Assembly: GCF_900115095.1 (NCBI RefSeq)
Contig: NZ_FOVH01000015.1
Location: 213,973-265,105 of the forward strand
Length of the DNA stretch: 51,133 nucleotides
Reading direction: 5' to 3'
DNA from: Actinomadura madurae
GTDB lineage: Bacteria > Actinomycetota > Actinomycetes > Streptosporangiales > Streptosporangiaceae
In this document: in pieces, positions 33,521 through 41,535 of the stretch
Position numbering within the stretch: the first letter of the stretch is position 1
Layout: the number at the start of each line of letters is the position of its first letter
The notes under the pieces: model-generated
Told to the model about the DNA's origin: nothing
Database searches by the model: none
The model's input: the letters and a program-made list of their open reading frames with translations, nothing else
Made by a program: the position numbers and the translations under genes

Positions 33521-34147
33521 GTGAGCCTTCAGATACTCCCGCTCGCCGTCACCATGATGGTGGGGCCGCAGATCATGTCCGCGGTCATCCTGGTCACGGC
33601 CGAGCGGGCGGTGCGGGTGTCGCTGGCGTTCCTCGCCGGGGTGGCGGTCGCGACGATGCTGGGGGTCGCCGCGACCAGGGGCGTGTTCGCTCTGGTGGGG
33701 AACAATGTCGAGCTGGGTGACTCGTCCGATCGGGGGGCGGCGGGGACCATCGTCCAGTACGTCCTGGTCGGCCTGCTGCTGCTCGCCGCGCTGAAGTCGT
33801 ACGTGCGGAGGGAGACGGCGGCACCGCCGAAATGGCTCGGGGCGCTGATGGAGGCCGGCACCCGGAAGGCGTTCACGACCGGGTTGCTGGTGATCCTGCT
33901 GATGCCGTCGGACATCGCGGTCATGCTCACCGTCGGGGCGAACCTGGAGCAGTCGGACGCGACCCTGGTGTCGGCGCTGCCGTTCGTCGGGGCCACCGTC
34001 CTCGTCGCCGCGCTGCCGCTGCTGGCCCTGCTGCTGTTCCACCGGCGTGCCGAACGGGCGATGCCCCGGGTCCGGGAGTGGATCGGCTCGCACAGCTGGG
34101 TGGTCAACATCGTGGCCTACTTGATCTTCGCCGTGCTGCTGCTGTGA
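33521..34147 (+). CDS. GAP/SfLAP-family membrane protein
   Basis: This is a six-span membrane protein of 208 residues of the GAP (Sap, LysE-superfamily) type. The first helix ILPLAVTMMVGPQIMSAVILV and the second VSLAFLAGVAVATMLGVA give the family pattern; AFTTGLLVILLMPSDIAVML and the C-terminal SWVVNIVAYLIFAVLLL follow. In mycobacteria such proteins help move glycolipids to the cell surface. GTG 33521 has GTGGAGGGGG upstream; an alternative ATG is at 33479. Its last 31 bases overlap the tail of the convergent ABC gene. Proximity to the hopanoid operon is suggestive, but a terminator separates them. Confidence 0.8.
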   Translation: MSLQILPLAVTMMVGPQIMSAVILVTAERAVRVSLAFLAGVAVATMLGVAATRGVFALVGNNVELGDSSDRGAAGTIVQYVLVGLLLLAALKSYVRRETAAPPKWLGALMEAGTRKAFTTGLLVILLMPSDIAVMLTVGANLEQSDATLVSALPFVGATVLVAALPLLALLLFHRRAERAMPRVREWIGSHSWVVNIVAYLIFAVLLL

Positions 34148-35934
34148 TCGGCCCGCGCACCGGACCAGGCCTGCCACAGGGCCGCGTACCGGCCGCCGGC
34201 CGCGCGCAGCTCGTCGTGGGTGCCGCTCTCGACGACCCGGCCGTCCTCCATGACGACGACGCGGTCGGCGGACGCGGCCTGGGTGAGGCGGTGCGCGACG
34301 ATCAGCGCGGTGCGGCCCGCGACGGCGCTGTCCGCGGCCCGCTCCAGGGTGCGGGCGCCGCTGCTGCCGGCCTCGGCGGTCGCCTCGTCCAGGACGGCGA
34401 TCCGCGGGTCGGCGAGGACCAGCCGGGCCAGCGCGAGCTGCTGAGCCTGCGCGGCGGTGAGCCGGTGCCCGCCGTCGCCGACCACGGTGTCCAGGCCGTC
34501 CGGCAGTGCCCGCGCCCACTCCAGCGCCCCGACCGCGGCGAGCGCCGCGCGCAGGTCGGCGTCGGTGGCGCCGGGCCGGGCGAGCCGCAGGTCGGCGGCG
34601 AGCGGCCCGGCGAACACGTGCACCTCCTGGGTGACCAGGGCGACGGCCCGCCGCGCCGCGCCGGGGCCGAGGTCGGCCAGGTCGACCCCGCCGACCAGGA
34701 CCGTCCCGGCGCCCGGGCGGTGCACCCCCGCGATCAGCCGGGCGACGGTGGTCTTGCCCGCGCCGCTCGCGCCGACCAGCGCGACCCGCTCGCCGGGCCG
34801 CAGCTCCAGGTCGACACCGTGCAGGACGGGCCGTCCCGGCACGTAGGCGTGGCCGAGCCCGGTGGCGATGACCGAGGCGTCACGCGGGGCGACCGGGGGC
34901 GGCGGCTCGGGCGCGGGCCGGTCCGCCACGCCGGTGAGGCGGGCCAGCCCCGCCCCGGCGGCCTGCGCGTCGTCCAGCAGCGCGAGCGCGGTGTTCATCG
35001 GGCCGAACAGGTTGTGGAAGTACAGGGCGGCGGCGGTCGCGGTGCCGACGGACGCCGCCCCGCCGCGCACCAGCAGGAACCCGGTGACCAGGACGGCCGC
35101 CAGGCCCGTGTACTCGGCGACGTGCAGCCGCATGTAGAAGCGCAGGACGAGCCTGATGCCGCGCATCGTCAGGTCCACGACGGCCGACGAGCGGCGGGCG
35201 ACGAGGCCGGCGTGCTCGTCCTCCAGGCGGAACGCGCGGACCGTCGCGCCGCCGCCGATGCTGTCGAGGAGCTGCTGCTGCTGGACGCCGTTCGCCGCAC
35301 GCTGCTCGGCGTAGACCGGCACCGCGCGCCGCACGTACCAGCGGGCGGTGTACGCCTGGACGGGCGCGGCGAGCAGCGCGGCGAGGAAGAACCGCCAGTC
35401 GAGCAGGGCCAGGCCGGCGAGGGTCAGCGCGATCGTCAGGAGGGACCGCACCAGCTCGGGCAGCGCCCGGCGGACGGCCTCCGCGATCAGCGACACGTCC
35501 CCGGTGACGCGGGCGACGAGGTCCCCGGACCCGGACCGCTCCACCTCGGCGAGCGGCAGGTGCAGGGCCCGCTCGACGAACCGCTCGCGCAGCCGGGCGA
35601 GGACGGTCTCGCCGAGCCGCGCCACCAGGGTCAGCCCCCAGGCGGTGGTGAGGCCCTGGACGACCGCGACGGCGGCCAGCAGCGCGATCAGCGGCGTCAC
35701 CGCGTCCGGCCGGTGCTCGGCGACGGCGTCCACCACCCTGCCGAGCAGGGGCGGGGTCAGCATCCCGGCGGCGGTCGCGGCGGTCATCACGGCCGCCGCG
35801 CCGGCCGCGAGCCCGCGGTGCGGCCGCAGCAGCTCGCCGAGCAGCGCCCGGACCCGCGCGCCGGACGCGACGGGCAGCGGCTCCGCTCCGTCTCCGGCCG
35901 TCATACCGGGGCCTGTCATGACAGGGCCCGTCAT
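34117..35934 (-). CDS. ABC exporter-fold subunit B: intact Walker motifs, degenerate signature
   Basis: This fused membrane-plus-ATPase ABC protein has 605 residues: six spans in the first 300, then an ATPase. Walker A GASGAGKTTV (Lys394), Walker B IAVLDEAT (Glu517) and the H-loop IVAHRLTQ are canonical, but the LSGGQ signature is replaced by LTAAQAQ near residue 493. The partner gene shows the mirror defect, so the two should form a heterodimer with one working ATP site. The N-terminus repeats MTGP around three Met codons (35934, 35919, 35904). The ATG overlaps the partner's stop. The pair probably handles siderophores or another iron-linked substrate, given the iron-box-like site upstream of the partner. 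Confidence 0.9.
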   Translation of the reverse strand: MTGPVMTGPGMTAGDGAEPLPVASGARVRALLGELLRPHRGLAAGAAAVMTAATAAGMLTPPLLGRVVDAVAEHRPDAVTPLIALLAAVAVVQGLTTAWGLTLVARLGETVLARLRERFVERALHLPLAEVERSGSGDLVARVTGDVSLIAEAVRRALPELVRSLLTIALTLAGLALLDWRFFLAALLAAPVQAYTARWYVRRAVPVYAEQRAANGVQQQQLLDSIGGGATVRAFRLEDEHAGLVARRSSAVVDLTMRGIRLVLRFYMRLHVAEYTGLAAVLVTGFLLVRGGAASVGTATAAALYFHNLFGPMNTALALLDDAQAAGAGLARLTGVADRPAPEPPPPVAPRDASVIATGLGHAYVPGRPVLHGVDLELRPGERVALVGASGAGKTTVARLIAGVHRPGAGTVLVGGVDLADLGPGAARRAVALVTQEVHVFAGPLAADLRLARPGATDADLRAALAAVGALEWARALPDGLDTVVGDGGHRLTAAQAQQLALARLVLADPRIAVLDEATAEAGSSGARTLERAADSAVAGRTALIVAHRLTQAASADRVVVMEDGRVVESGTHDELRAAGGRYAALWQAWSGARADHSSSTAKIK

Positions 35935-35940
35935 GACAGG
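35912..35940. repeat. Two palindromic repeats at the ABC gene junction
   Basis: CCTGTCATGACAGG (35912-35925) is a perfect 14-bp palindrome. CCCGTCATGACAGG (35927-35940) repeats it with one change, 15 bp away. The copies carry the stop of subunit A and two alternative starts of subunit B, so they may influence translational coupling. Confidence 0.6.
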
Positions 35941-37622
35941 ACCGTCGCGCGGTAGCCGTCGTGGCGGGCGGCGAGCTCGGAGTGCGTCGCGGCGTCCCCG
36001 GTCCGGCCGCCGGAGACCAGCACGACCCGGTCGGTGACGGCGAGCAGCGCCGGGCTCGTCGTGACGACGACCGTCGTCCTGCCCCGGCGCAGCGCGCGCA
36101 GCCCTTCGGCGATGCGCGCCTCGGTGACCGCGTCCACCGCCGTCGTCGGATCGTGCAGGACGAGGACGGGCGCGTCGGCGGCCAGCGCGCGGGCGAGGGC
36201 CACGCGCTGCCGCTGCCCGCCCGACAGCGACCGGCCCCGCTCGCCGACGGACGCGCCGTCCCCGAGGGCGGCGGCGATCTCGCCGGCGCCGGCCGCGGCC
36301 AGCACCCGGTCCAGGTCGCCGGACGCCAGGTCACGGGATGCGCGGTCGCCGGACGCGATGGTGCCGGCCAGATCGCCGGAGAACAGGTCGGCGTCGTGCG
36401 CGGCCACCAGGATCGAGGCGCGCACCGCCGCCGGGTGCAGGGTGCTCAGGGGGACGCCGTCCAGCTCGACGGTGCCCGCGTCCGGGTCGGTCTCGCGTCC
36501 GAGGCAGCGCAGCAGCGCCTCGGCGTCGCCCGGGTCGGGGGCGACGACGCCGAGCAGCTCGCCGGGCCGCGCCTCCAGATCCAGTTCCCGAAGGCTTCCG
36601 GACGCCACGCCGCTCAGCCGCACATGCCCGGCGACCGGCTCGGGCGGCACGCCCTCCCCCTCGGGGACGGCGGACGGCGCGGCGAGCACGTCCGCGATCC
36701 GGGCCGCGGAGGCGCGCCCCTGCGCGAACCGCGCGTTCACCCACGCCAGGACCGACAGCGGGCCGAGCAGCATCAGCGCCAGGCCGACGGCCGCCACGAG
36801 CTGCCCGAGGCTCACCTCCCCCTGCGCGGCGAGCCGCCCGCCGACGAGCGCGACGAGCGCGATGAACACCCCGGTCAGCGCGAGGACCGTCCCGCTCTGC
36901 CAGGCCTCCGCCCGCGCGGCCCGCAGCGTCGCGCCGAGCGAGTCGGCACTCGTGCGCCGGTACCGGTCGACCGCGGCGGGCTCGGCCCCGAGGCCCTTGA
37001 GGACCCGGAGCCCGGCGACGAGATCGGCGGCGACGGCGGACGCGTGCGCCGCGCGCTCCTGCTCAGCGCGGCTGCGGCGTTCCAGCGGCCTGCTCAGCAG
37101 GTGCCCGAGCAGCATCAGCAGCGGCGTCCCGAGCACCACGACCAGACCGAGCGGCAGCGAGATGCTCAGCAGCACCGCCGCGCCCGAGGCGATGCCCACC
37201 AGCGCGGCGATCCCGGCCATCAGCGCCAGGTTCACGGCGCCGACGCGGCGCGCGTCCTCGGTGGCGATGGCGGTCAGCGCGCCGGGGAGCCGCCCGCTCT
37301 CGGCGCCGCCGCGAGGGTCCAGCACCCGCTCCACGAGCGCCAGCCGCAGCCCGTGCGCGGCCCGCGCCCCGGCCCGCTCCCCGGCGTAGGCGCCGATCCG
37401 GAAGCTCCACGACAGCACGAGGTACACGGCGGCGAGCGCCCCCAGCCACAGGACGAGGGCGCGCCCGTCGTCCCCGGCCATGGCCTGGTCGATCGCCATG
37501 CCGATGAGCACGGGAACGAGCGCCTCACCGACCTGGTGCGCCGAGGCGAGCACCGCGGCGATTGCGACGTCCCGCCGCTGCGACCGAACCGCCCACCCCA
37601 GCACGGCCCTTCCCGTGACCAC
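35931..37622 (-). CDS. ABC exporter-fold subunit A: intact signature, degenerate Walker A/B and H-loop
   Basis: This membrane-plus-ATPase ABC protein is 563 residues from GTG 37622 (TGGAG five bases upstream), or 570 from GTG 37643. Six spans precede the ATPase. The signature LSGGQRQRVALARAL is perfect near residue 467, but Walker A reads VVAPDPGDAEAL with no GxxGxGKT, Walker B reads VLHDPTTAVD (His-Asp for Asp-Glu) and the H-loop reads VVTTSPALL. It thus contributes only the signature to the heterodimer's competent ATP site, as in asymmetric exporters such as TM287/288 or TAP. IrtAB-type siderophore importers also use this fold. It ends four bases into the second subunit's gene. Confidence 0.88.
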   Translation of the reverse strand: MVTGRAVLGWAVRSQRRDVAIAAVLASAHQVGEALVPVLIGMAIDQAMAGDDGRALVLWLGALAAVYLVLSWSFRIGAYAGERAGARAAHGLRLALVERVLDPRGGAESGRLPGALTAIATEDARRVGAVNLALMAGIAALVGIASGAAVLLSISLPLGLVVVLGTPLLMLLGHLLSRPLERRSRAEQERAAHASAVAADLVAGLRVLKGLGAEPAAVDRYRRTSADSLGATLRAARAEAWQSGTVLALTGVFIALVALVGGRLAAQGEVSLGQLVAAVGLALMLLGPLSVLAWVNARFAQGRASAARIADVLAAPSAVPEGEGVPPEPVAGHVRLSGVASGSLRELDLEARPGELLGVVAPDPGDAEALLRCLGRETDPDAGTVELDGVPLSTLHPAAVRASILVAAHDADLFSGDLAGTIASGDRASRDLASGDLDRVLAAAGAGEIAAALGDGASVGERGRSLSGGQRQRVALARALAADAPVLVLHDPTTAVDAVTEARIAEGLRALRRGRTTVVVTTSPALLAVTDRVVLVSGGRTGDAATHSELAARHDGYRATVLS

Positions 37623-37646
37623 TCCCGCTCCAATGATCGGCACAGT

Positions 37647-37665
37647 TGAGGAAAGGCAAAGCTAA
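37647..37665. promoter_or_regulatory. Iron-box-like site (IdeR/DmdR type) upstream of the ABC pair
   Basis: TGAGGAAAGGCAAAGCTAA matches 14 of 19 positions of the actinobacterial iron box TTAGGTTAGGCTAACCTAA, counted by eye. It lies 25-43 bases upstream of the preferred GTG (37622) of the ABC operon, where an iron-dependent repressor would block the promoter. The centre AGGC and both AA/CTAA ends are kept. Confidence 0.5.
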
Positions 37666-37683
37666 CTCATCGGCCGCGGGCCC

Positions 37684-38238
37684 CTACGCCTCGCCTCCGG
37701 CGAAGGCGAGGAGGTCCGGGAGGGCGGGGTCGTAGCCGTCGCCGGTGTCCACGGTGATGGTCGGAGCGTCCAGGGAGATCCAGACGAAGGAGTCGTTGGA
37801 GTGCCGCCCGGCGGCGATCGCCTCCAGCAGGGCCCGGTCGCCGTGCGCGGCCCGGTGGGCGTCGCTCGCGGCGCGCCGGGCGACCCGCTCGTGCGCGACG
37901 GCCGCCGGCGCCGTGCACCGGACGATGCGGACGGCGGCGATGTCGCCGAGCGGTTCGAGGCGCGGGCGCCACACCCGGTCCTGGAACGCGGCCTCGGCCA
38001 CCACGGTCACCCCGGCCTTCGCCAGGACGGCCAGCGTGTCGAAGAAGGCGGACAGCGTCGGCAGGTTGAGCCGGTCGTTGCCGCCGGTGCCGGAACCGGC
38101 CGCCGCGAGCACCATGCCCTGCTTGATCTCGTCCCGGATGATCGCGGGGCAGCCGAGCCCCTGCGCGAGCCGGTGCGCGAGGGTGGTCTTGCCGGTTCCG
38201 GGCGGCCCGCTGACGACGATCAGACTCGGCTTGCTCAC
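37684..38238 (-). CDS. AAA_33-type ATP-binding kinase-like protein
   Basis: This P-loop protein of 184 residues begins LIVVSGPPGTGKTTLAHRLA (Walker A near residue 12), then CPAIIRDEIKQGM, a typical AAA_33 (zeta-toxin/chloramphenicol phosphotransferase-like) kinase layout. VTVVAEAAFQDRVW near residue 76 holds the second acidic residue, and VRIVRCTAPAAVAHERVARR resembles the kinase lid. Substrate unknown: antibiotic, nucleotide or small metabolite phosphorylation are possible. GTG 38238 has no clear ribosome-binding site; CACAAT lies about nine bases upstream and may be a -10 for a leaderless transcript. It lies just upstream of the ABC pair but the iron-box-like site separates them. Confidence 0.75.
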   Translation of the reverse strand: MSKPSLIVVSGPPGTGKTTLAHRLAQGLGCPAIIRDEIKQGMVLAAAGSGTGGNDRLNLPTLSAFFDTLAVLAKAGVTVVAEAAFQDRVWRPRLEPLGDIAAVRIVRCTAPAAVAHERVARRAASDAHRAAHGDRALLEAIAAGRHSNDSFVWISLDAPTITVDTGDGYDPALPDLLAFAGGEA

Positions 38239-38306
38239 ACCGCATTGTGGCACTTCAGAACCCTCGCAAGTCCGCGTTCTCGCAACTCCGCGTCCTCGGG
38301 GTCCGG

Positions 38307-38924
38307 TCAGGCGGCGACGGTGTAGGCGGCCAGGCTCAGGTAGACGCCGCCGATCGCGTAGCCGTAGCGGTGCGCCGAGCCGGAGTGGCGGCCCAGCCAG
38401 CGGCGGGCGGCGCCGCCCGCGACGGCGTAGCCCGCGTCCAGGGCGAGCGCCAGCACGAAGAACACCGCGCCGAGCACCATCATCTGCGCCCGCGCCCCGG
38501 CCGTCCCGGCACCGGACGTGACGAACTGCGGCAGGAACGCCAGGAAGAACAGCGCGACCTTGGGGTTGAGCACGTTGACCACCACGCCGTCCCGGAACAC
38601 CCGGCGCAGCGGAAGCGGGGCCGCCCCCTCGCCGAGGTCCAGCTCGGACGGCCGCAGCATGGTGCGTACCGCCAGGTAGACCAGGTATCCGACCCCGGCG
38701 AACTTCAGGACGGCGAACGCGACCGGTGAGGCCGCGATGAGCGCGGACACGCCGAGCACCGCGAGCGCGATGTGCGCGAGCGTGCCGGTCTCGACGCCGA
38801 GCGCGGAGACCAGGCCGGCCCGGTACCCCTGGGCGGCGCTGCGGGTCATGATGTAGATCCCGTTCGGGCCGGGGATCACGATGAGCGCGATGGAGGCCGC
38901 GGCGAAGGCGAGGAGGGTGTTCAC
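38307..38924 (-). CDS. LysE/RhtB-family amino-acid exporter
   Basis: This 205-residue membrane protein has six hydrophobic helices. The hallmark ALIVIPGPNGIYIMTRSAAQ in helix 1 and NVLNPKVALFFLAFLPQFV near residue 120 define the LysE/RhtB translocators, which export amino acids or analogues. The start is GTG 38924, with AGGGAGC upstream. It is divergent from the MocR regulator 55 bases away, the usual arrangement for regulator-controlled LysE exporters. Confidence 0.92.
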   Translation of the reverse strand: MNTLLAFAAASIALIVIPGPNGIYIMTRSAAQGYRAGLVSALGVETGTLAHIALAVLGVSALIAASPVAFAVLKFAGVGYLVYLAVRTMLRPSELDLGEGAAPLPLRRVFRDGVVVNVLNPKVALFFLAFLPQFVTSGAGTAGARAQMMVLGAVFFVLALALDAGYAVAGGAARRWLGRHSGSAHRYGYAIGGVYLSLAAYTVAA

Positions 38925-38979
38925 GGTGGTAGCTCCCTGGATCGGCCGCCGGCTGCGGCGTCACCGCTAGCCTGTCGCC

Positions 38980-40461
38980 ATGGACGCGGGCGAACCCGGG
39001 CCAATCGGGCCGCAGGTGGACCGTTTTCGCGACCCGGGCGAGCTGGCGGAGATCCTCGGCGACTGGACGAGCGGGCCGGGCCCGCTCTACCGCAAGCTCG
39101 CCGCCGCCCTCCACCGGGCCGTGCTGGACGGCTCCCTGGACGCCGGCGAGCGGCTGCCCGCCGAGCGCGTCCTGGCGAAGGCGCTCGTGGTGAGCCGGGC
39201 GACGGTCGTCACCGCCTACGACGAGCTGCGCGGGCTCGGGGTGGTCGACAGCCGGCGCGGCAGCGGCACCCGGGTGGTCCGGCAGCCGGGGTCGGCCCGC
39301 CCGGGAGCCGACGGCCGCGTGCCCGGCGGCCGGGCGACGGCGATCTTCCAGCGGCTGATCGACGGGCCGGAGGACGTGATCTCGCTGCGCCACGCGATGG
39401 AGGGCGCGGTGCCCGAGCTGGGCACGGAACTGGCCGCCCTGCTGGCCGAGGACCTGCCCGCCCTGATGGCGGACACCGGCTACCACCCGCACGGCCTGCC
39501 CGCGCTCCGCGCCGCCGTGGCCGCGCACTTCACCTCCGCCGGATCGCCGACCACGCTCGAGCAGGTGCTCGTCACGACGGGCGTGTCCCAGGCACTGGCG
39601 CTGGTGGCGCAGATGTACCTGCGGCGCCGGTCGGTCGTCGTCGTGGAGTCGCCCGGCTGGCCCGGCTGCTTCGACGTGTTCCGGGCGGCCGGCGCGACGC
39701 TCGCGGGCGTGCCGCTCGACGAGGACGGCATCCGCCCGGACGAGCTGGCGCGGGCGTTCGCCGAGCACCGCCCCGACCTGCTGTACGTCATGCCGACGGT
39801 GCACAACCCGACCGGCACGCTGATGGGGGAGGGGCGCCGCCGCCGGGTCGCGGAGCTCGCCGCCGAGCACCGGGTGCCCGTTCTGGAGGACAACGCCTAC
39901 GGCATCGGCGGCCGGGACACGCCGCCGCCGATCGCCGCGTACGCGCCGCGCGGCGCCGAGATCCTGTCGGCCGACTCGCTCGCCAAGTCGGTGTGGGGCG
40001 GGCTGCGCACGGGATGGGTGCGCGGCCCGGCCGGGGTCATCGAGCGGCTCGCCCGCCACAAGGCGCTGGCCGACCTCGGCAGCCCCGTCCTCGACCAGGC
40101 GCTCGCCGCCCGCCTGCTGCCGCGGCTCCCGGACATCGCCGCGGCCCGCGCCGCCGTCCTGCGGCGGCGCCTCGACCATCTCGCGGCGCTGCTGGGCGAG
40201 CGGCTGCCCGGCTGGCGCTTCCGGCCGCCGGACGGCGGATCGGCCCTCTGGATCGAGCTGCCCGGACGGGACGCGCGCGACTTCGCCCAGGTGGCGCTGC
40301 GGCACGGCGTCGAGGTCGTCCCGGGCGCCGCCATGGACCCGACCGGCGCCCACGACCGGTATCTGCGGCTCCCGTACACCTTCCCCGCCGACGTGCTCAC
40401 CGAGGCGACCGCCCGGCTGGCCGCCGCCTGGGACGAGCTGACCGGCCGCGCCGGCTCCTGA
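38980..40461 (+). CDS. MocR-type GntR/aminotransferase transcriptional regulator
   Basis: This is a 493-residue PLP-dependent regulator. The N-terminal GntR winged helix spans about residues 30-105 (PLYRKLAAALHRAVLDGSLD, AGERLPAERVLAKALVVSRA, GSGTRV), joined to a fold-type I aminotransferase domain. PLP-site residues are seen in HNPTGTLM and the Schiff-base lysine in SLAKSVWGGLRTGW near residue 334. MocR regulators use an amino acid-PLP aldimine as signal. It faces the LysE exporter, its most likely target. Hairpin CCGCCGCG / CGCGGCGG follows the stop at 40469-40489. Confidence 0.92.
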   Translation: MDAGEPGPIGPQVDRFRDPGELAEILGDWTSGPGPLYRKLAAALHRAVLDGSLDAGERLPAERVLAKALVVSRATVVTAYDELRGLGVVDSRRGSGTRVVRQPGSARPGADGRVPGGRATAIFQRLIDGPEDVISLRHAMEGAVPELGTELAALLAEDLPALMADTGYHPHGLPALRAAVAAHFTSAGSPTTLEQVLVTTGVSQALALVAQMYLRRRSVVVVESPGWPGCFDVFRAAGATLAGVPLDEDGIRPDELARAFAEHRPDLLYVMPTVHNPTGTLMGEGRRRRVAELAAEHRVPVLEDNAYGIGGRDTPPPIAAYAPRGAEILSADSLAKSVWGGLRTGWVRGPAGVIERLARHKALADLGSPVLDQALAARLLPRLPDIAAARAAVLRRRLDHLAALLGERLPGWRFRPPDGGSALWIELPGRDARDFAQVALRHGVEVVPGAAMDPTGAHDRYLRLPYTFPADVLTEATARLAAAWDELTGRAGS

Positions 40462-40468
40462 TGCGCCG

Positions 40469-40489
40469 CCGCCGCGCGGGCCGCGGCGG
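40469..40489 (+). terminator. GC-rich hairpin after the MocR gene
   Basis: Arms CCGCCGCG and CGCGGCGG form an 8-bp perfect stem with a 5-base loop, eight bases after the MocR stop. There is no T-tract; it is plausible as an actinobacterial terminator. Confidence 0.45.
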
Positions 40490-40582
40490 TATCATCGCGG
40501 GAGATCACGGCCGCCGGGCACACGAGAACACGAGGGTCTCCGACCGTGCTCGTCCCCCTGCGCGATCTTCGAGGGAGCACTT

Positions 40583-41425
40583 GTGAACGACGCCTGGGCA
40601 CCGACCGGCATCGACACCTCCACACCGAGCCCGGCGCGGATGTACGACTACTGCCTCGGCGGCAAGGACAACTTCGCCGTCGACCGCGCGGCCGTGCTCG
40701 GCTTCGTCACCCAGTTCAACGAGGGGCTCGACGTCACCAGGGAGAACCGGCAGTTCCTTTACCGGGTGGTGCGCTACCTGGCCGAGGAAGAGGGGATCCG
40801 CCAGTTCCTCGACATGGGCAGCGGCCTGCCGACCCAGGCGAACGTCCACCAGGTCGCGCAGCGGTTCCAGCCGGACGCGCACGTGGTCTACGTCGACAGC
40901 GACCCCATCGTGCTGGCCCACGGCCGTGCGCTGCTGAGCGCGGAGTCCACCACGGTCATCCAGGCGGACATGACCGACCCCGGGGACGTCCTCGCGCACC
41001 ACGACGTCCGCCGCCTCATCGACTTCGACCGGCCGGTCGCCGCGCTCTTCCTGTCGGTGGCCCACTCGATCCCGGACGACGAGCAGGTCCGCGGGATGTT
41101 CGCCGCGACGGCCGACGCGCTCGTCCCGGGCAGCTTCCTCGCGATGTCCCAGTTCGTCGGGGCGGACCGGGAGGCGGCCGACGCCCACACCGGCAAGGCC
41201 ACCGAGATGGGGCTGGCGTGGAAGACCCGCACGGTCGAGGACTTCCGGCCGCTCGTGCCCGACCTGGAGCCGGTTCCGCCCGGCCTGGTGGACGTCGCCG
41301 ACTGGCGCCCGGACCCGGACCAGCCGCCCCCGGCGACCGTCGACGCCCCCCTCCAGCCGTTCCTCGGCGCGGCCGGCGAGAACAAGCAGGTCAAGGAGTT
41401 CGGCGGCGTCCTCCGCAAGGGCTGA
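40583..41425 (+). CDS. SAV2177-family SAM-dependent methyltransferase-like protein
   Basis: This is a second member of the SAV2177 (DUF574) family, 280 residues. It shows SPARMYDYCLGGKDNFAVDR, RQFLDMGSGLPTQANVHQVA (SAM loop) near residue 75, HVVYVDSDPIVLAHGRALL, then GSFLAMSQFVGA and a C-terminal Trp-Arg-Pro segment ADWRPDPDQ. The GTG start has GAGGGAGCAC upstream. It ends VLRKG-stop within the first, degenerate unit of a 19-bp tandem array. Substrate unknown. Confidence 0.88.
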   Translation: MNDAWAPTGIDTSTPSPARMYDYCLGGKDNFAVDRAAVLGFVTQFNEGLDVTRENRQFLYRVVRYLAEEEGIRQFLDMGSGLPTQANVHQVAQRFQPDAHVVYVDSDPIVLAHGRALLSAESTTVIQADMTDPGDVLAHHDVRRLIDFDRPVAALFLSVAHSIPDDEQVRGMFAATADALVPGSFLAMSQFVGADREAADAHTGKATEMGLAWKTRTVEDFRPLVPDLEPVPPGLVDVADWRPDPDQPPPATVDAPLQPFLGAAGENKQVKEFGGVLRKG

Positions 41426-41524
41426 CGCCCTCCGCGAGAGCTGACGCCCTCCGCGAGAGCTGACGCCCTCCGCGAGAGCTGAAGCCCTCCGCGAGAGCTG
41501 ACGCCCTCCGCGAGAGCTGACGCC
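41410..41524. repeat. 19-bp minisatellite filling a convergent intergenic gap
   Basis: Unit GCTGACGCCCTCCGCGAGA repeats five times at 41421-41515 (unit starts 41421, 41440, 41459, 41478, 41497) with a sixth partial unit to 41524. Only one internal change is seen (GAAGCC for GACGCC). A diverged unit at 41410-41420, CCTCCGCAAGG, is the end of the methyltransferase reading frame, so the array seems to have grown from the gene's 3' end. The period is not a multiple of three. Confidence 0.92.
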
Positions 41525-41535
41525 GGGGCCGGCGG

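Noticed and set aside
41410..41524. Short-repeat array considered as a CRISPR
   Set aside because: Units are contiguous 19-mers with no unique spacers, and no cas genes are in the window.
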